A program made the translations under genes and the position numbers. The notes under the pieces were generated by a model. That model did not search any database. It was not told where the DNA came from and worked only from the letters and a program-made list of their open reading frames with translations. A DNA stretch of 15,820 bases, from positions 1-15,820 of the forward strand of contig JAGSPR010000114.1 of assembly GCA_018262455.1 (NCBI GenBank), in the 5' to 3' direction. Positions 1-7,449 of the stretch are shown here, one piece after another (within the stretch, counting starts at the first letter, position 1; each line of letters opens with the position of its first letter). This stretch comes from Deltaproteobacteria bacterium (lineage in GTDB: Bacteria > Myxococcota > Polyangia > Haliangiales > Haliangiaceae).

Positions 1-369
1 ATGGCCGCCACGCTCAACGATGCGGCGCCGAGCTGGGGCTTCAACACGCCCGCGATCCTCGTCACCCCGGACGAGCCCAACGCCGAGGTCCGGATCCGGC
101 TCCGCGCGCGGCTCGCGGGCACGTACTGGACGGCGGCGAGCGCCGGCACCGCGACGCTCGAGATCGCGAACGAGCAGCCGCGCGTGATCTCGCGCCAGGT
201 CCTGGTCTTCGCCGACGAGGGCGAGCGCGACGTCGAGCTCCGCGCGAAGCTCCCGGCGCTCGAGCCGTGGTCGTTCACGTTCGTCCACGAGGACACGTTG
301 ATGCCGCCGCGCCCGTTCCTCGATCCGCCGCCGACGGTCGCGCCCGCGGCGATCCGCGCGATCCGCTAG
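1..369 (+). CDS. Tail of an unrecognised protein, probably cut by the window edge
   Basis: An open frame runs from the first base to a TAG at 367-369, giving 122 residues. The first codon is ATG, but it sits exactly at the window edge, so I cannot tell whether it is the true start; this may be the C-terminal part of a longer protein. The sequence has no membrane segment or signal peptide and alternates short hydrophobic and charged stretches (for example VRIRLRARL, ATLEIANEQ and RDVELRAKL), which suggests a beta-sandwich. It ends in a proline-rich tail (MPPRPFLDPPPTVAP). The stop overlaps the stop of the convergent membrane protein, the two sharing CTAG at 366-369. I do not recognise the family. 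One possibility is the extracytoplasmic tail of another membrane glycosyltransferase-like protein, as in the next gene, but that is a guess. Confidence 0.6.
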   Translation: MAATLNDAAPSWGFNTPAILVTPDEPNAEVRIRLRARLAGTYWTAASAGTATLEIANEQPRVISRQVLVFADEGERDVELRAKLPALEPWSFTFVHEDTLMPPRPFLDPPPTVAPAAIRAIR

Positions 370-2177
370 TCGGCCCAGCGCACGCGACGCAGCACGAAGT
401 CGGTCTGCGCGCGGTCGAGCTCGGTGTCGGGGCCGAACGCGACGAACACGACGTGGAGGCCCGGCGCGAGTGTCGCCGTCGGTTCGAACCGCAGCCGCCA
501 CCCGATGCCCGCTGGATCGACGCGCGCGAGCCGCAGGTGCTGGAGGCCCGTCGCGACGCGGACCGACCGCGCCCAGTCGACCTCGCCGCCCATCGGGATC
601 TCGACCTCGAGCTCGACGAACCGCGGATCGTCGACGAACAGGTGGATCGCCGGCGCGACCCGGCCGGTGGTCGGATCCCAGCCGATGCCGTTGAGGTACA
701 GGCCGTGCGGCCGCGGCTCGGTGGCCGACGCGATCCACGACGCGGTCGCCGGATCATCGAGGTCGTAGCCGCCGGGCATCACGCGCGGCTCGAGCACCGG
801 CCACGCGAGCGCCGCCGCGGATGCCGCCGCGGTCGCGCGATCGGTGGGATCGGCGGGCACCCGGCCGCGGGTCGTGCTCGTCGCGAGCGCGGTCGCCCAC
901 AGCGCGACGAGGATTGCGAACGCGAGCGCGCCGCGCCTCCGCGCCGCGATCGACCGCGCGCTCTCGCGCCACGCGATCACGAGCAGCGCCGCGATCGCCG
1001 GCCCGAGATCGAGCAGGTACCGCGACGACAGGAACGGCGCGCGCAGGTAGAACGCGACGAGCGGCGCCGCGCCGATCACCGCCCACGCCAGCAGCCACGG
1101 CGCGATCCCGTCGCTGCCCGCGTGCCGGCGCCTCCGCCACGCGCGCACGCCGAGGCCGACCCCGGCGAGCAGCAGGGGGACGTACGCCCACGAGTACGTC
1201 GTGAAGTAGTACTCGCGCCAGCGCACGAGGTCGGCCTCGCCGCGATGCAGGCCGCGGTGGTAGAACCCGCGCTTCGCGCCGACCTCGGGCCGATCGAACA
1301 TCGCACCGGCGAGCTCGAGTGCCGCCTCGCCGAGGCCCGCGCGCTCGAACGGGTAGCTGAACCGGGTCGCGTAGATGTTGCCGGCGAGCGACTGGAGGTT
1401 CAGGTGGTGGCCGAACTCGGTGCCGCTGCCGAACCGGTGCGCGTTCGTCGTGTAGAGCACGCTGCCGCCCGCGACCCAGGTCGCGATCCCGAGCACGACG
1501 ATCGGCACGACGCGCCGGCCATGCGCGCGCAGGTAGATCGCCGACGCGAGCACCGCCGTCGCGAGCCCGTAGAACACCACCGTCGGGCGGACGAGGCCGA
1601 CCAGCCCCGCGGCCAGGAGGAGCAGCAGGTAGCGATTTGCCGACGGAGCGCGCGCGAGCAGCACGAGCCCACCGAGCAGGATCAGCGCCGCGCCGTAGGC
1701 GTAGATCGCGGCCTCCTCGTAGACGCCGAGCCGGCCGCGCAGCATCGTCACGACCGCGGGCAACAGCGCCGTGATCAGCACGCTGCCGGCGCCGATCCAC
1801 CACGGCTCGCCGTCGCGGGCGCGGAACGCGCGGAGCAGGACGAACATCATCAGCGCGAGCCACAGCGCCATCGCCACGCGATCGGGAAACGGATCCTGGC
1901 CGATCGCGCGCGCACCGAGCTCGAACGGCGTCTGCCACAGCGGCACGCCGAGCCCCCACACCTGCTGCACGCCGCCGGGTGTCCACGCGAGATCGTGCGC
2001 GAGCCCCTCGGGAGCCTCGGTGAGGGCGAGCCGACCCGCGAGGAACGCCTCGACCTGGGCGCGGTACGCGCCGTGCGCCGAGTACTGACCCTGGCAGCCG
2101 AGCTGACGGAACGCGATCAGGAGTCCGAACGCGACGAGCGCCGCGATGCCGAGCGCACGAAGTCGGCCCTCGCGCAT
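366..2177 (-). CDS. Polytopic inner-membrane protein, GT-C glycosyltransferase-like, with soluble C-terminal domain
   Basis: 603 residues. A first membrane helix lies at about residues 8-25, followed by a long polar loop (about 28-98). Further hydrophobic segments follow at about 103-117, 128-145, 157-175, 182-214, 222-241, 331-345, 360-378, 390-404 and 417-433. The last 150 residues or so (about 455-603) are soluble and beta-rich. The layout of a helix, a large first loop, many helices, an SRYLLDLGPA motif (385-394) and an extracytoplasmic tail is that of GT-C-type enzymes using polyprenyl-phosphate sugars. I could not identify the specific family or the catalytic aspartate. It lies 6 bases downstream of the FkbM methyltransferase gene, so the two are probably cotranscribed. 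GC content is extreme: about 83% in the 60 bases from 781. Confidence is high that the gene is real and low on exact function. Confidence 0.85.
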   Translation of the reverse strand: MREGRLRALGIAALVAFGLLIAFRQLGCQGQYSAHGAYRAQVEAFLAGRLALTEAPEGLAHDLAWTPGGVQQVWGLGVPLWQTPFELGARAIGQDPFPDRVAMALWLALMMFVLLRAFRARDGEPWWIGAGSVLITALLPAVVTMLRGRLGVYEEAAIYAYGAALILLGGLVLLARAPSANRYLLLLLAAGLVGLVRPTVVFYGLATAVLASAIYLRAHGRRVVPIVVLGIATWVAGGSVLYTTNAHRFGSGTEFGHHLNLQSLAGNIYATRFSYPFERAGLGEAALELAGAMFDRPEVGAKRGFYHRGLHRGEADLVRWREYYFTTYSWAYVPLLLAGVGLGVRAWRRRRHAGSDGIAPWLLAWAVIGAAPLVAFYLRAPFLSSRYLLDLGPAIAALLVIAWRESARSIAARRRGALAFAILVALWATALATSTTRGRVPADPTDRATAAASAAALAWPVLEPRVMPGGYDLDDPATASWIASATEPRPHGLYLNGIGWDPTTGRVAPAIHLFVDDPRFVELEVEIPMGGEVDWARSVRVATGLQHLRLARVDPAGIGWRLRFEPTATLAPGLHVVFVAFGPDTELDRAQTDFVLRRVRWAD

Positions 2178-2183
2178 CGGCGC

Positions 2184-3008
2184 TCAGAGCGGGCTGGGCC
2201 GCTCGTAGTAGGCGACGCCACAGTGGGCGTCCTCGGTCACGACCTTCTTGAACACGAGGCCCGCGCGGCCGAGGACCTCATCCACCGGCTCGCGCGGCGT
2301 GATCCACTTGTGCCACTCGAGCACGACCGTGTTGGTCCGCTTCAGCAGCTCGGGGATCGTGGCGAGCACCTTGACCTCGAAGCCCTCGACGTCGACCTTG
2401 AGGACATCGACCGGCCGGTCCCCCGCGTGATCGCGCCACGCCTTGTTGAGGTCGACGGTCGGGACCTTGATCTCCTGCTGCGCGCCCTTGGCCGGGATGT
2501 TCGGGTTGAGCACGGTCGCCGAGCCCGAGATGTTCGACGGGTTGAGGAAGAACGGCGCCTCCTCGACATCCAGCGGGTAGCCGACGACGCCCGACACCCC
2601 GAGGACGTGGGTCCAGCCGTTGTGCTCGATGTGGAACTTGGTCTCCGCGGCCATCTTGGGGTTGGCATCGACCGCGAGGCCGAACGCGTCCGGCTTGCCG
2701 ATCCGCTCCATCGCGTAGCAGGTGAAGTAGCCGACGTTCGATCCGAGATCGACGAACGTCCGCACGTCGCGGCCCTCGAACGGATCCCGGTAGACCTGCC
2801 GGTTGAAGATCTCGTCGGCCATCAGCAGGCTCTCGCCGTAGCGGACGCGATAGCGCGTGCCGTTCGGGAGCTTGCGGCGCAGCGGCCGGAGCGACAGCAT
2901 CTTCGATGCGATCTCGACCAGCTTCAGCGCCTTGATCGCGCGGTGGAACTCGGGGCGCAACTGCAGACGCGACATCAGCGTCGGCTTCAACGGGACGGGC
3001 TCGGTCAT
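2184..3008 (-). CDS. FkbM family SAM-dependent methyltransferase
   Basis: 274 residues from the ATG at 3008. A TTG codon lies directly upstream in frame, but ATG is the better choice. The SAM-binding motif I is clear as VDLGSNVGYF (86-95), with an acidic residue after the second strand in LAVDANPKM (111-119). The family signature near the C-terminal half is present as DVLKVDVEGFE (201-211), followed by a beta strand ending in VVLEWHKW (228-235). FkbM-type enzymes O-methylate sugars, polyketides and other small molecules. Here the downstream GT-C-like membrane protein suggests glycan methylation, which is an inference. The N-terminal 45 residues or so are helical and basic, without a signal peptide, so the enzyme should be cytoplasmic. 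It is the first gene of a two-gene minus-strand unit and diverges from the PQQ-type dehydrogenase lipoprotein gene. Confidence 0.92.
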   Translation of the reverse strand: MTEPVPLKPTLMSRLQLRPEFHRAIKALKLVEIASKMLSLRPLRRKLPNGTRYRVRYGESLLMADEIFNRQVYRDPFEGRDVRTFVDLGSNVGYFTCYAMERIGKPDAFGLAVDANPKMAAETKFHIEHNGWTHVLGVSGVVGYPLDVEEAPFFLNPSNISGSATVLNPNIPAKGAQQEIKVPTVDLNKAWRDHAGDRPVDVLKVDVEGFEVKVLATIPELLKRTNTVVLEWHKWITPREPVDEVLGRAGLVFKKVVTEDAHCGVAYYERPSPL

Positions 3009-3121
3009 CAAGGCCCGAGACTCTTACCACATCAGCGGTGCCATCGTGGACGGGCTAGATCACAGCGCGGGCCCTGTAGTTCTCGCTGCTTGAGCCGGGC
3101 CTGCTCGGCTACGCTGAGACG
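3009..3121. promoter_or_regulatory. Divergent intergenic region between the methyltransferase and dehydrogenase genes
   Basis: This 113-base gap separates two genes transcribed away from each other, so it should carry at least two promoters. I found no convincing -35/-10 pair. TTGAGC at 3090 and TACGCT at 3110 are only 14 bases apart, too close for a standard sigma-70 promoter. The call rests on gene arrangement alone. Confidence 0.35.
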
Positions 3122-4312
3122 GTGCGGACAACCCTGGTGGTCGGCCTCGCCGTGGCCGCGTGCGCGTGCCGGGGGACGCCGACGCCGGATGCGGCGCCCG
3201 ATCTGCGCTGCGTCCCGTCGCCGGGAACCACGGTCTCGCTGCGCGAGGTCGCGACGACCACCGACCTGCCGCTGCTCGCGACCTCACCGCCCGATGATCC
3301 ACGCCTGTTCATCGTCGAGCGGACCGGCCTGATCGAGATCGTCGACTCCGGCGTCGTGCCGGCCCCGTTCCTCGACCTGTCCAACCTCGTCGCGATCGCG
3401 GGGGACGAGCAAGGCCTGCTCGGGCTCGCGTTCCATCCGGCGTACGCGGCCAACCGCAGGTTCTTCGTCTACTACACGACGAGCACCCACAACGTCGTCG
3501 CGGAGTACGCGACCCTGGCCGACGATCCCGACCGCGCGGACCCTGCGAGCGGCCGGATCCTCCTGGCCATCCCGGACTTCGCCGGGAATCACAACGGTGG
3601 GATGATCGAGCTCGGCGCCGACGGGTACCTCTACGTGGGGACGGGGGATGGCGGTGGGGGAGGCGATCCGATGGAGACGGCGCAGAACCTCGACAGCCTG
3701 CTCGGCAAGATCCTGCGGATCGATGTCGACCAGGCGAGTGGTGGTCGCCCGTACGGCATCCCCGCGGACAATCCGTACGCGGGAGGGGGCGGCGCGCCCG
3801 AGGTCTTCATGGTCGGCCTCCGCAACCCGTGGCGGTGGAGCTTCGATCGCGGGACGGGAGACATCTACATCGGCGATGTCGGGCAGGACCGGATCGAGGA
3901 GATCAATGTCGTCGCCGCGGCCTCGGCGGCGCGCTCGAACTTCGGCTGGGACGACTGCGAGGGGCACCTCGACTACGAAGGGACGGGCTGCGCGATCGCC
4001 GGCCCCTCTCGCGTCCTGCCGGCCTACGAGGAGATCCGGCCGGCGGGGGGCGGGACCTCGGACTGGACCTCGGTGATCGGCGGCCAGGTCTACCGAGGCA
4101 GGTGCTTCCCCGATCTCGTCGGCAGGTACTTCTTCACCGACAACAACGCGGGCGGGCTGTACTCGTTCGTGTGGACGGGCGGGCAGGCGACCGACGTTCG
4201 CGTGCATCCCGGCGAGTTCCCCGGCGGCCCGACGTTCATCCACGAGGGACCCGGCGGCGAGCTCTACATCGGGTACTCGAGCGGAAAGACGTTCCAGATC
4301 GTCGCCCGCTGA
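3122..4312 (+). CDS. PQQ-dependent sugar (glucose/sorbosone) dehydrogenase family lipoprotein
   Basis: 396 residues from a GTG start. The N-terminus is a short lipoprotein signal (basic residue, hydrophobic run, then VAAC with Cys14 as the probable lipidated residue), so the protein should be exported and membrane-anchored. The body is a six-bladed beta-propeller of the glucose/sorbosone dehydrogenase family. Visible hallmarks are GLLGLAFHP (98-106), FAGNHNGG with the likely catalytic His157 (153-160), GLRNPWRWSFD (232-242), IGDVGQDRIEEIN (250-262), NFGWDDCEG (273-281) and GGQVYRG (320-326). Family members oxidise sugars or other alcohols with PQQ, although many homologues have unknown substrates. 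A glycine run (GTGDGGGGGDP, 173-183) sits in a propeller loop. The gene is monocistronic in this window and converges on the oxygenase gene with only two bases between the stops. PQQ use is family knowledge and is not shown here. Confidence 0.92.
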   Translation: MRTTLVVGLAVAACACRGTPTPDAAPDLRCVPSPGTTVSLREVATTTDLPLLATSPPDDPRLFIVERTGLIEIVDSGVVPAPFLDLSNLVAIAGDEQGLLGLAFHPAYAANRRFFVYYTTSTHNVVAEYATLADDPDRADPASGRILLAIPDFAGNHNGGMIELGADGYLYVGTGDGGGGGDPMETAQNLDSLLGKILRIDVDQASGGRPYGIPADNPYAGGGGAPEVFMVGLRNPWRWSFDRGTGDIYIGDVGQDRIEEINVVAAASAARSNFGWDDCEGHLDYEGTGCAIAGPSRVLPAYEEIRPAGGGTSDWTSVIGGQVYRGRCFPDLVGRYFFTDNNAGGLYSFVWTGGQATDVRVHPGEFPGGPTFIHEGPGGELYIGYSSGKTFQIVAR

Positions 4313-4314
4313 GG

Positions 4315-5133
4315 TTAGTCCTTCTGGGGCGACGCTCTCATCAAGGCCTTGTACTCGGCTTCGCTGTCCTTCGAGAAATGCTTGAACAGCGTGACGAGGG
4401 CGACGTGCCGGCCCGCGAACGAGGCCAGCTCGAGCGGCTCCATCGGATCGACCTCCTCGACACCGTGATTGACGCGGCCGTCATAGATCACGATGTCGCC
4501 GATCTCGCACTCCGACTCGAACAGGTAGCGCTGGCCGTCCAGATCGATGTAGGCGCCGCCCTCGTGGTAGTCGACACCCTTCTTCGTCATCAGCAGGAGT
4601 AGCTGGACGTAGCGCTCCATTCCCATGTCGGCGGCGACCGAATTCGTACCTACATCGGTGTGCGGCGCCATGAAGCCGCCGCCCCGCGGATAGTGGTTGA
4701 TCCGCGACGCCGACCACATGCCGTTCTCGGTTCCGTTGACGGTGAAGTCCCTCGGCAACGAGTAGAGCAAGTTCCGGAACTGGATCAGCCGGCGAAAGAT
4801 CGCGTGCATGCCAAAGATGTCTTCGTCGAACGTCGGGTTGTAGAACATCCGAAGAAACCTGGGACACGCGTTCGTGCCGCGGGTTCCGCCGACGATCAGC
4901 TTCTGGAAATTTCGCCGGATGGCCTCGGCGTCCTTCGGATCGTGTTTGCGATCGTTCTTGACGTCGAACCTCGCCTCCAGCTTGCGCCGCGCCGCCAGGA
5001 CCTCTTCCTGCGAGAAGAGTCCGGTCACGCGGGCGAACGTATGTGACCCGAGCAGAGCGCGGAGCCTGTCGAACGGCACGTCGTCCAGAGTGCGGGCGTG
5101 CACGGTCGCATCCGAGATTATCTGGCTGATCAT
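4315..5133 (-). CDS. 2-oxoglutarate/Fe(II)-dependent oxygenase
   Basis: 272 residues, and the last gene of the nine-gene minus-strand operon. The double-stranded beta-helix iron triad is visible: H158 and D160 in PHTDVG (157-162), and H223 in DGRVNHGVEEVDP (218-230). R242 in SFAGRHVAL is placed to bind 2-oxoglutarate. QLLLLM (177-182) and GDIVIYD (212-218) are the expected core strands. Enzymes of this class hydroxylate, desaturate or otherwise oxidise a substrate using 2-oxoglutarate and O2 in the cytoplasm. Being last in an acyl-carrier operon, it may hydroxylate the acyl group or the acylated product, which is an inference. Its ATG overlaps the stop of the WecD-like gene as ATGA (5130-5133). 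A GAGGA ribosome-binding match lies about 10 bases upstream. Base composition is lower in GC than the flanks (about 63% in the 60 bases from 4861). Confidence 0.9.
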   Translation of the reverse strand: MISQIISDATVHARTLDDVPFDRLRALLGSHTFARVTGLFSQEEVLAARRKLEARFDVKNDRKHDPKDAEAIRRNFQKLIVGGTRGTNACPRFLRMFYNPTFDEDIFGMHAIFRRLIQFRNLLYSLPRDFTVNGTENGMWSASRINHYPRGGGFMAPHTDVGTNSVAADMGMERYVQLLLLMTKKGVDYHEGGAYIDLDGQRYLFESECEIGDIVIYDGRVNHGVEEVDPMEPLELASFAGRHVALVTLFKHFSKDSEAEYKALMRASPQKD

Positions 5134-5861
5134 GGGTAGAGCTTCCTCAGTACGACGAACGTTTGTTTGATGCGGTACTGGAAACCGCTGATCTCGAGAT
5201 TCATTACCCCATAGTTCCGCGCAGACACGTGGGTTGTGAAGCGTTTTACTCCGTTGCGCATCAGCTCGTTGAAGTCGTAGTAGGCGTTGATCGCCGCCAG
5301 CCCGGCGCTCTTGTAGTCGGCGCGCACGCCACCGAGCAGCATCAGCGCTTCCTCGGGGCTCACGATCCGGTGGGTCTTGAACGCAACGGTCTGGCCGGTC
5401 GCCGGGTTCACCAGGCGGTAGACGCGTTCGTCCGGCCGCAGGAAGGACTGGCGCACGTAGGCCGTGTAGCGCGCGGCGGAGACCTTCTGGGCATCGGGGA
5501 GCTTCGGGTCGACCAGGAAGCGGTCGTCGGTAAAGGTGCTGGCGGCGATCTCGAGCACCTCGCGCAGCGCGTCTTCGGTCGTCACGCGCTCGAACACGTA
5601 CGGCGTCTTGCCGGTGTCGAAGGGACGGCGCAGCCGGAACGTCAAGCGGAGCTGCGTCTCCACGAAGCGGAACCCGTGGTCCTCCAGGTGCTGGATCGAG
5701 GCGATGTCCTCGACCGGTGCCTTGTAGACCACGTACAGCGGATGATGCGCCCGGACGTAGTCCTCCTCCAGGCGCGCGAGCTCGCCGTCATACGGCCCGC
5801 TCAGCTGGAGGATGCTTCGGCCCAGGACTTCGCTGTCGATCTCGTGCTTCGTGATCTCCAT
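5130..5861 (-). CDS. WecD-like GNAT N-acyltransferase
   Basis: 243 residues. The layout matches E. coli WecD (dTDP-4-amino-4,6-dideoxygalactose N-acetyltransferase) as I remember it. There is a small N-terminal half ending in LEDHGFRFVETQLRLTF (59-75). Next comes the TFTDDRF.VDPKLP segment with AARYTAYVRQSF (109-140), and then a C-terminal GNAT half ending in SARNYGVMNLEISGFQYR (213-230). The VRADYKSAGLAA segment (179-190) sits where the acyl-CoA pyrophosphate loop should be; the classical Q/RxxGxG is degenerate here. WecD acetylates the 4-amino group of a nucleotide-linked sugar, so an amino-sugar acceptor is the best guess here. The donor could be acyl-CoA or the acyl-carrier product of this operon. 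The start is 5 bases after the AAC(3)-like gene, and the stop overlaps the oxygenase start. I saw no strong ribosome-binding site, so coupling is likely. Confidence 0.83.
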   Translation of the reverse strand: MEITKHEIDSEVLGRSILQLSGPYDGELARLEEDYVRAHHPLYVVYKAPVEDIASIQHLEDHGFRFVETQLRLTFRLRRPFDTGKTPYVFERVTTEDALREVLEIAASTFTDDRFLVDPKLPDAQKVSAARYTAYVRQSFLRPDERVYRLVNPATGQTVAFKTHRIVSPEEALMLLGGVRADYKSAGLAAINAYYDFNELMRNGVKRFTTHVSARNYGVMNLEISGFQYRIKQTFVVLRKLYP

Positions 5862-5866
5862 GGCGG

Positions 5867-6706
5867 CTAGAGCGCGACCATCTCGCCCTTGAGCTCGAAC
5901 CGCGTGTCCTTCTCGGGCGGAGCCGGCGCCGCGAGGAAGTAGCCCGCGTCCTCGCGGATCTTGCCGGCGATCGCGTCGTACGCCACGGGCTCCGGGATGC
6001 TCGAAATGAAGTTGTCGCCACAGGCGACCTTCTTCATCAGATCCTCACGCACGAGGAAGTCCTCGAACTTGGTGCTCGATTCGGGCTGCACCCCGTTGTA
6101 GCGAACGTACAGGTTGTACGTGTCCTGGTACTCGCGAGCTCCGTCGATGATGGTGCCGGTGAAAGGGCGGTCGTAGCGGTACGGCACGCGCAGACGTTCC
6201 TCGACATAGTGCGTATAGGTCATGCACTTCGCCGCACCGACGCCGAGGAACAGGAAGCGCGCGTTCTTGGCCGCATGCATCTTGTCGAAGGTGCAGCCCT
6301 CGCCGATCGAGTTGTGCCCCAGGTTCCTCACGACGTCCTTGTCCGCGCCGAGTGCGGCCGACGACATCAGGGGATCGATCGAGCGCTCGGCGTGGGGGAG
6401 GCGGCGGATGTACTCGTTCAGCACCCCCATCTTCGAGCGCGACTGCTTCACGTCATAGGGCACGCCGTTGCAGAAGCTGAACGTGAACGTCGGGACGACC
6501 AGGGTCGGCACGCCGAGCTCGAGCAGGGTGTCGAGCACGGCCTGCAGCAGTCCCTGCTTGCCCAGCTCCATGTTCGGCTTCCCGAAAGACATCTCGGAGT
6601 GGACAAAGAGCAGGCGGCAATCGGCGGCGCCGACCGACTCCAGACAGCGCAGGAGATCCGAGCTGGTGATCTGATCCCGAGCCTGAAACAGAACGGTGTC
6701 CTTCAT
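5867..6706 (-). CDS. AAC(3)-family N-acyltransferase (aminoglycoside 3-N-acetyltransferase fold)
   Basis: 279 residues from the ATG at 6706. I prefer this to an upstream in-frame start at 6745 because AGGAGA lies just before it and because 6745 would run well into the reductase gene. Family hallmarks are FVHSEMSFG (34-42), TLVVPTFTFSF (68-78), an RSIDPLMSSAALG segment (108-120), HNSIGEGCTFDK (131-142), FLFLGVG (151-157) and TYTHYVEE with the probable catalytic His166 (163-170). This fold moves an acyl group from acyl-CoA (or potentially acyl-ACP) to an amino group. The family is named for antibiotic resistance, but many members sit in glycan or natural-product clusters, and the position between a reductase gene and a WecD-like gene argues for biosynthesis here. 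A reasonable role is transfer of the reduced acyl chain to an amine. The gap to the reductase gene is 7 bases. Confidence 0.9.
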   Translation of the reverse strand: MKDTVLFQARDQITSSDLLRCLESVGAADCRLLFVHSEMSFGKPNMELGKQGLLQAVLDTLLELGVPTLVVPTFTFSFCNGVPYDVKQSRSKMGVLNEYIRRLPHAERSIDPLMSSAALGADKDVVRNLGHNSIGEGCTFDKMHAAKNARFLFLGVGAAKCMTYTHYVEERLRVPYRYDRPFTGTIIDGAREYQDTYNLYVRYNGVQPESSTKFEDFLVREDLMKKVACGDNFISSIPEPVAYDAIAGKIREDAGYFLAAPAPPEKDTRFELKGEMVAL

Positions 6707-6709
6707 GTC

Positions 6710-6715
6710 TCTCCT
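6710..6715 (-). promoter_or_regulatory. Ribosome-binding site for the AAC(3)-like gene
   Basis: Read on the minus strand, AGGAGA precedes the ATG at 6706 by three bases (AGGAG by four) and overlaps the stop codon of the reductase gene. It decides the start of the AAC(3)-like protein, making it 279 residues instead of 292. Confidence 0.7.
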
Positions 6716-7442
6716 AGTGCGCAGTCTGTCCGCCGTCGACGACAATCTTCTGTCCGGTGATCCAGCCCGATCGCTCGGAGAGCATGAACTCGACCACGTT
6801 CACGACGTCGTCGACCTCTCCGAGCCTCAGGAGGTACTCCTCCTTCATCTTCTCCAGGTGCTTCGCGTCGCCGAACGCCTTCTCGGACATCGGCGTCCTC
6901 ACACCGCCGGGCAGCACGGAGTTTACCCGCACGGCCGGCGCGAGCTCGACCGCGAGAGACTGCATCATCGCGTCGAGCGCTCCCTTGCTCGCCGAGTAGA
7001 CGGCCTGTCCCTTGACGCCGCGGATGCTGTAGGTGCTCGAGATGAACAGGACGTTCGTGAGCGCGCCGCGGTTGTGCTTCTTCTGCAGCGTGCGCACGAC
7101 CTGCAAGGCGGACAGGACGTTCACGTTCATGACCTCCTGCACCACCACGCAGTCGGCAAGGCGCACCGGCATGACCTTGACCACGCCCGCGGAGTGAACG
7201 AAGCAATCGACCGTAGCCTGCCGTTGTTCCAGCAAGCCGTCGAGCGACGGCACGATACCCTCGACGTCGCGCAGATCGTACGGCCACACCAGGTGTCGCC
7301 CGTCGTCGCCGAGGCCGGTCGCCTCGCGCACCTTCGCCGCATCACGACCACCGAGGATCAGCGCGCGCTCGCCGCCGAGACGCCTCGCGATCGCCGCGCC
7401 GATGCCGGACGACGCACCCGTGATCAGCGTGTACGTCTGCAC
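6714..7442 (-). CDS. Short-chain dehydrogenase/reductase (FabG-like 3-oxoacyl-ACP reductase)
   Basis: 242 residues from a GTG start. This is a classical SDR. The nucleotide-binding motif is TGASSGIG (8-15), with R33 after the second strand in LGGRD (30-34) suggesting NADPH preference. HSAGVV (83-88) replaces the usual NNAG, NVNV is at 107-110, and the catalytic S136, Y149 and K153 sit in ISST (135-138) and YSASK (149-153). The C-terminal end is the typical WITGQKIVVDGG (227-238). Placed between a carrier protein with a ketosynthase and acyltransferases, it most probably reduces a 3-oxoacyl carrier-protein intermediate to the 3-hydroxyacyl form. A sugar-keto reductase cannot be excluded from sequence alone. 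It starts 7 bases after the second carrier-protein gene and lacks a clear ribosome-binding site, which suggests translational coupling. Confidence 0.9.
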   Translation of the reverse strand: MQTYTLITGASSGIGAAIARRLGGERALILGGRDAAKVREATGLGDDGRHLVWPYDLRDVEGIVPSLDGLLEQRQATVDCFVHSAGVVKVMPVRLADCVVVQEVMNVNVLSALQVVRTLQKKHNRGALTNVLFISSTYSIRGVKGQAVYSASKGALDAMMQSLAVELAPAVRVNSVLPGGVRTPMSEKAFGDAKHLEKMKEEYLLRLGEVDDVVNVVEFMLSERSGWITGQKIVVDGGQTAH

Positions 7443-7449
7443 GGCCGCG

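Noticed and set aside
3090..3115. TTGAGC/TACGCT as a promoter for the dehydrogenase gene
   Set aside because: The spacer is only 14 bases and the -10 match is poor.
267..3332. A 1021-residue open frame on the plus strand opposite the GT-C-like and FkbM genes
   Set aside because: Extremely Arg/Asp/Glu/Pro-rich and low-complexity, with no domain. It is the antisense of two clearly coding genes, a common artefact at this GC content.
5867..6745. AAC(3)-like gene as an acquired aminoglycoside resistance gene
   Set aside because: No mobile element, integron or repeat lies nearby, and the gene is embedded in a tightly coupled biosynthetic operon.
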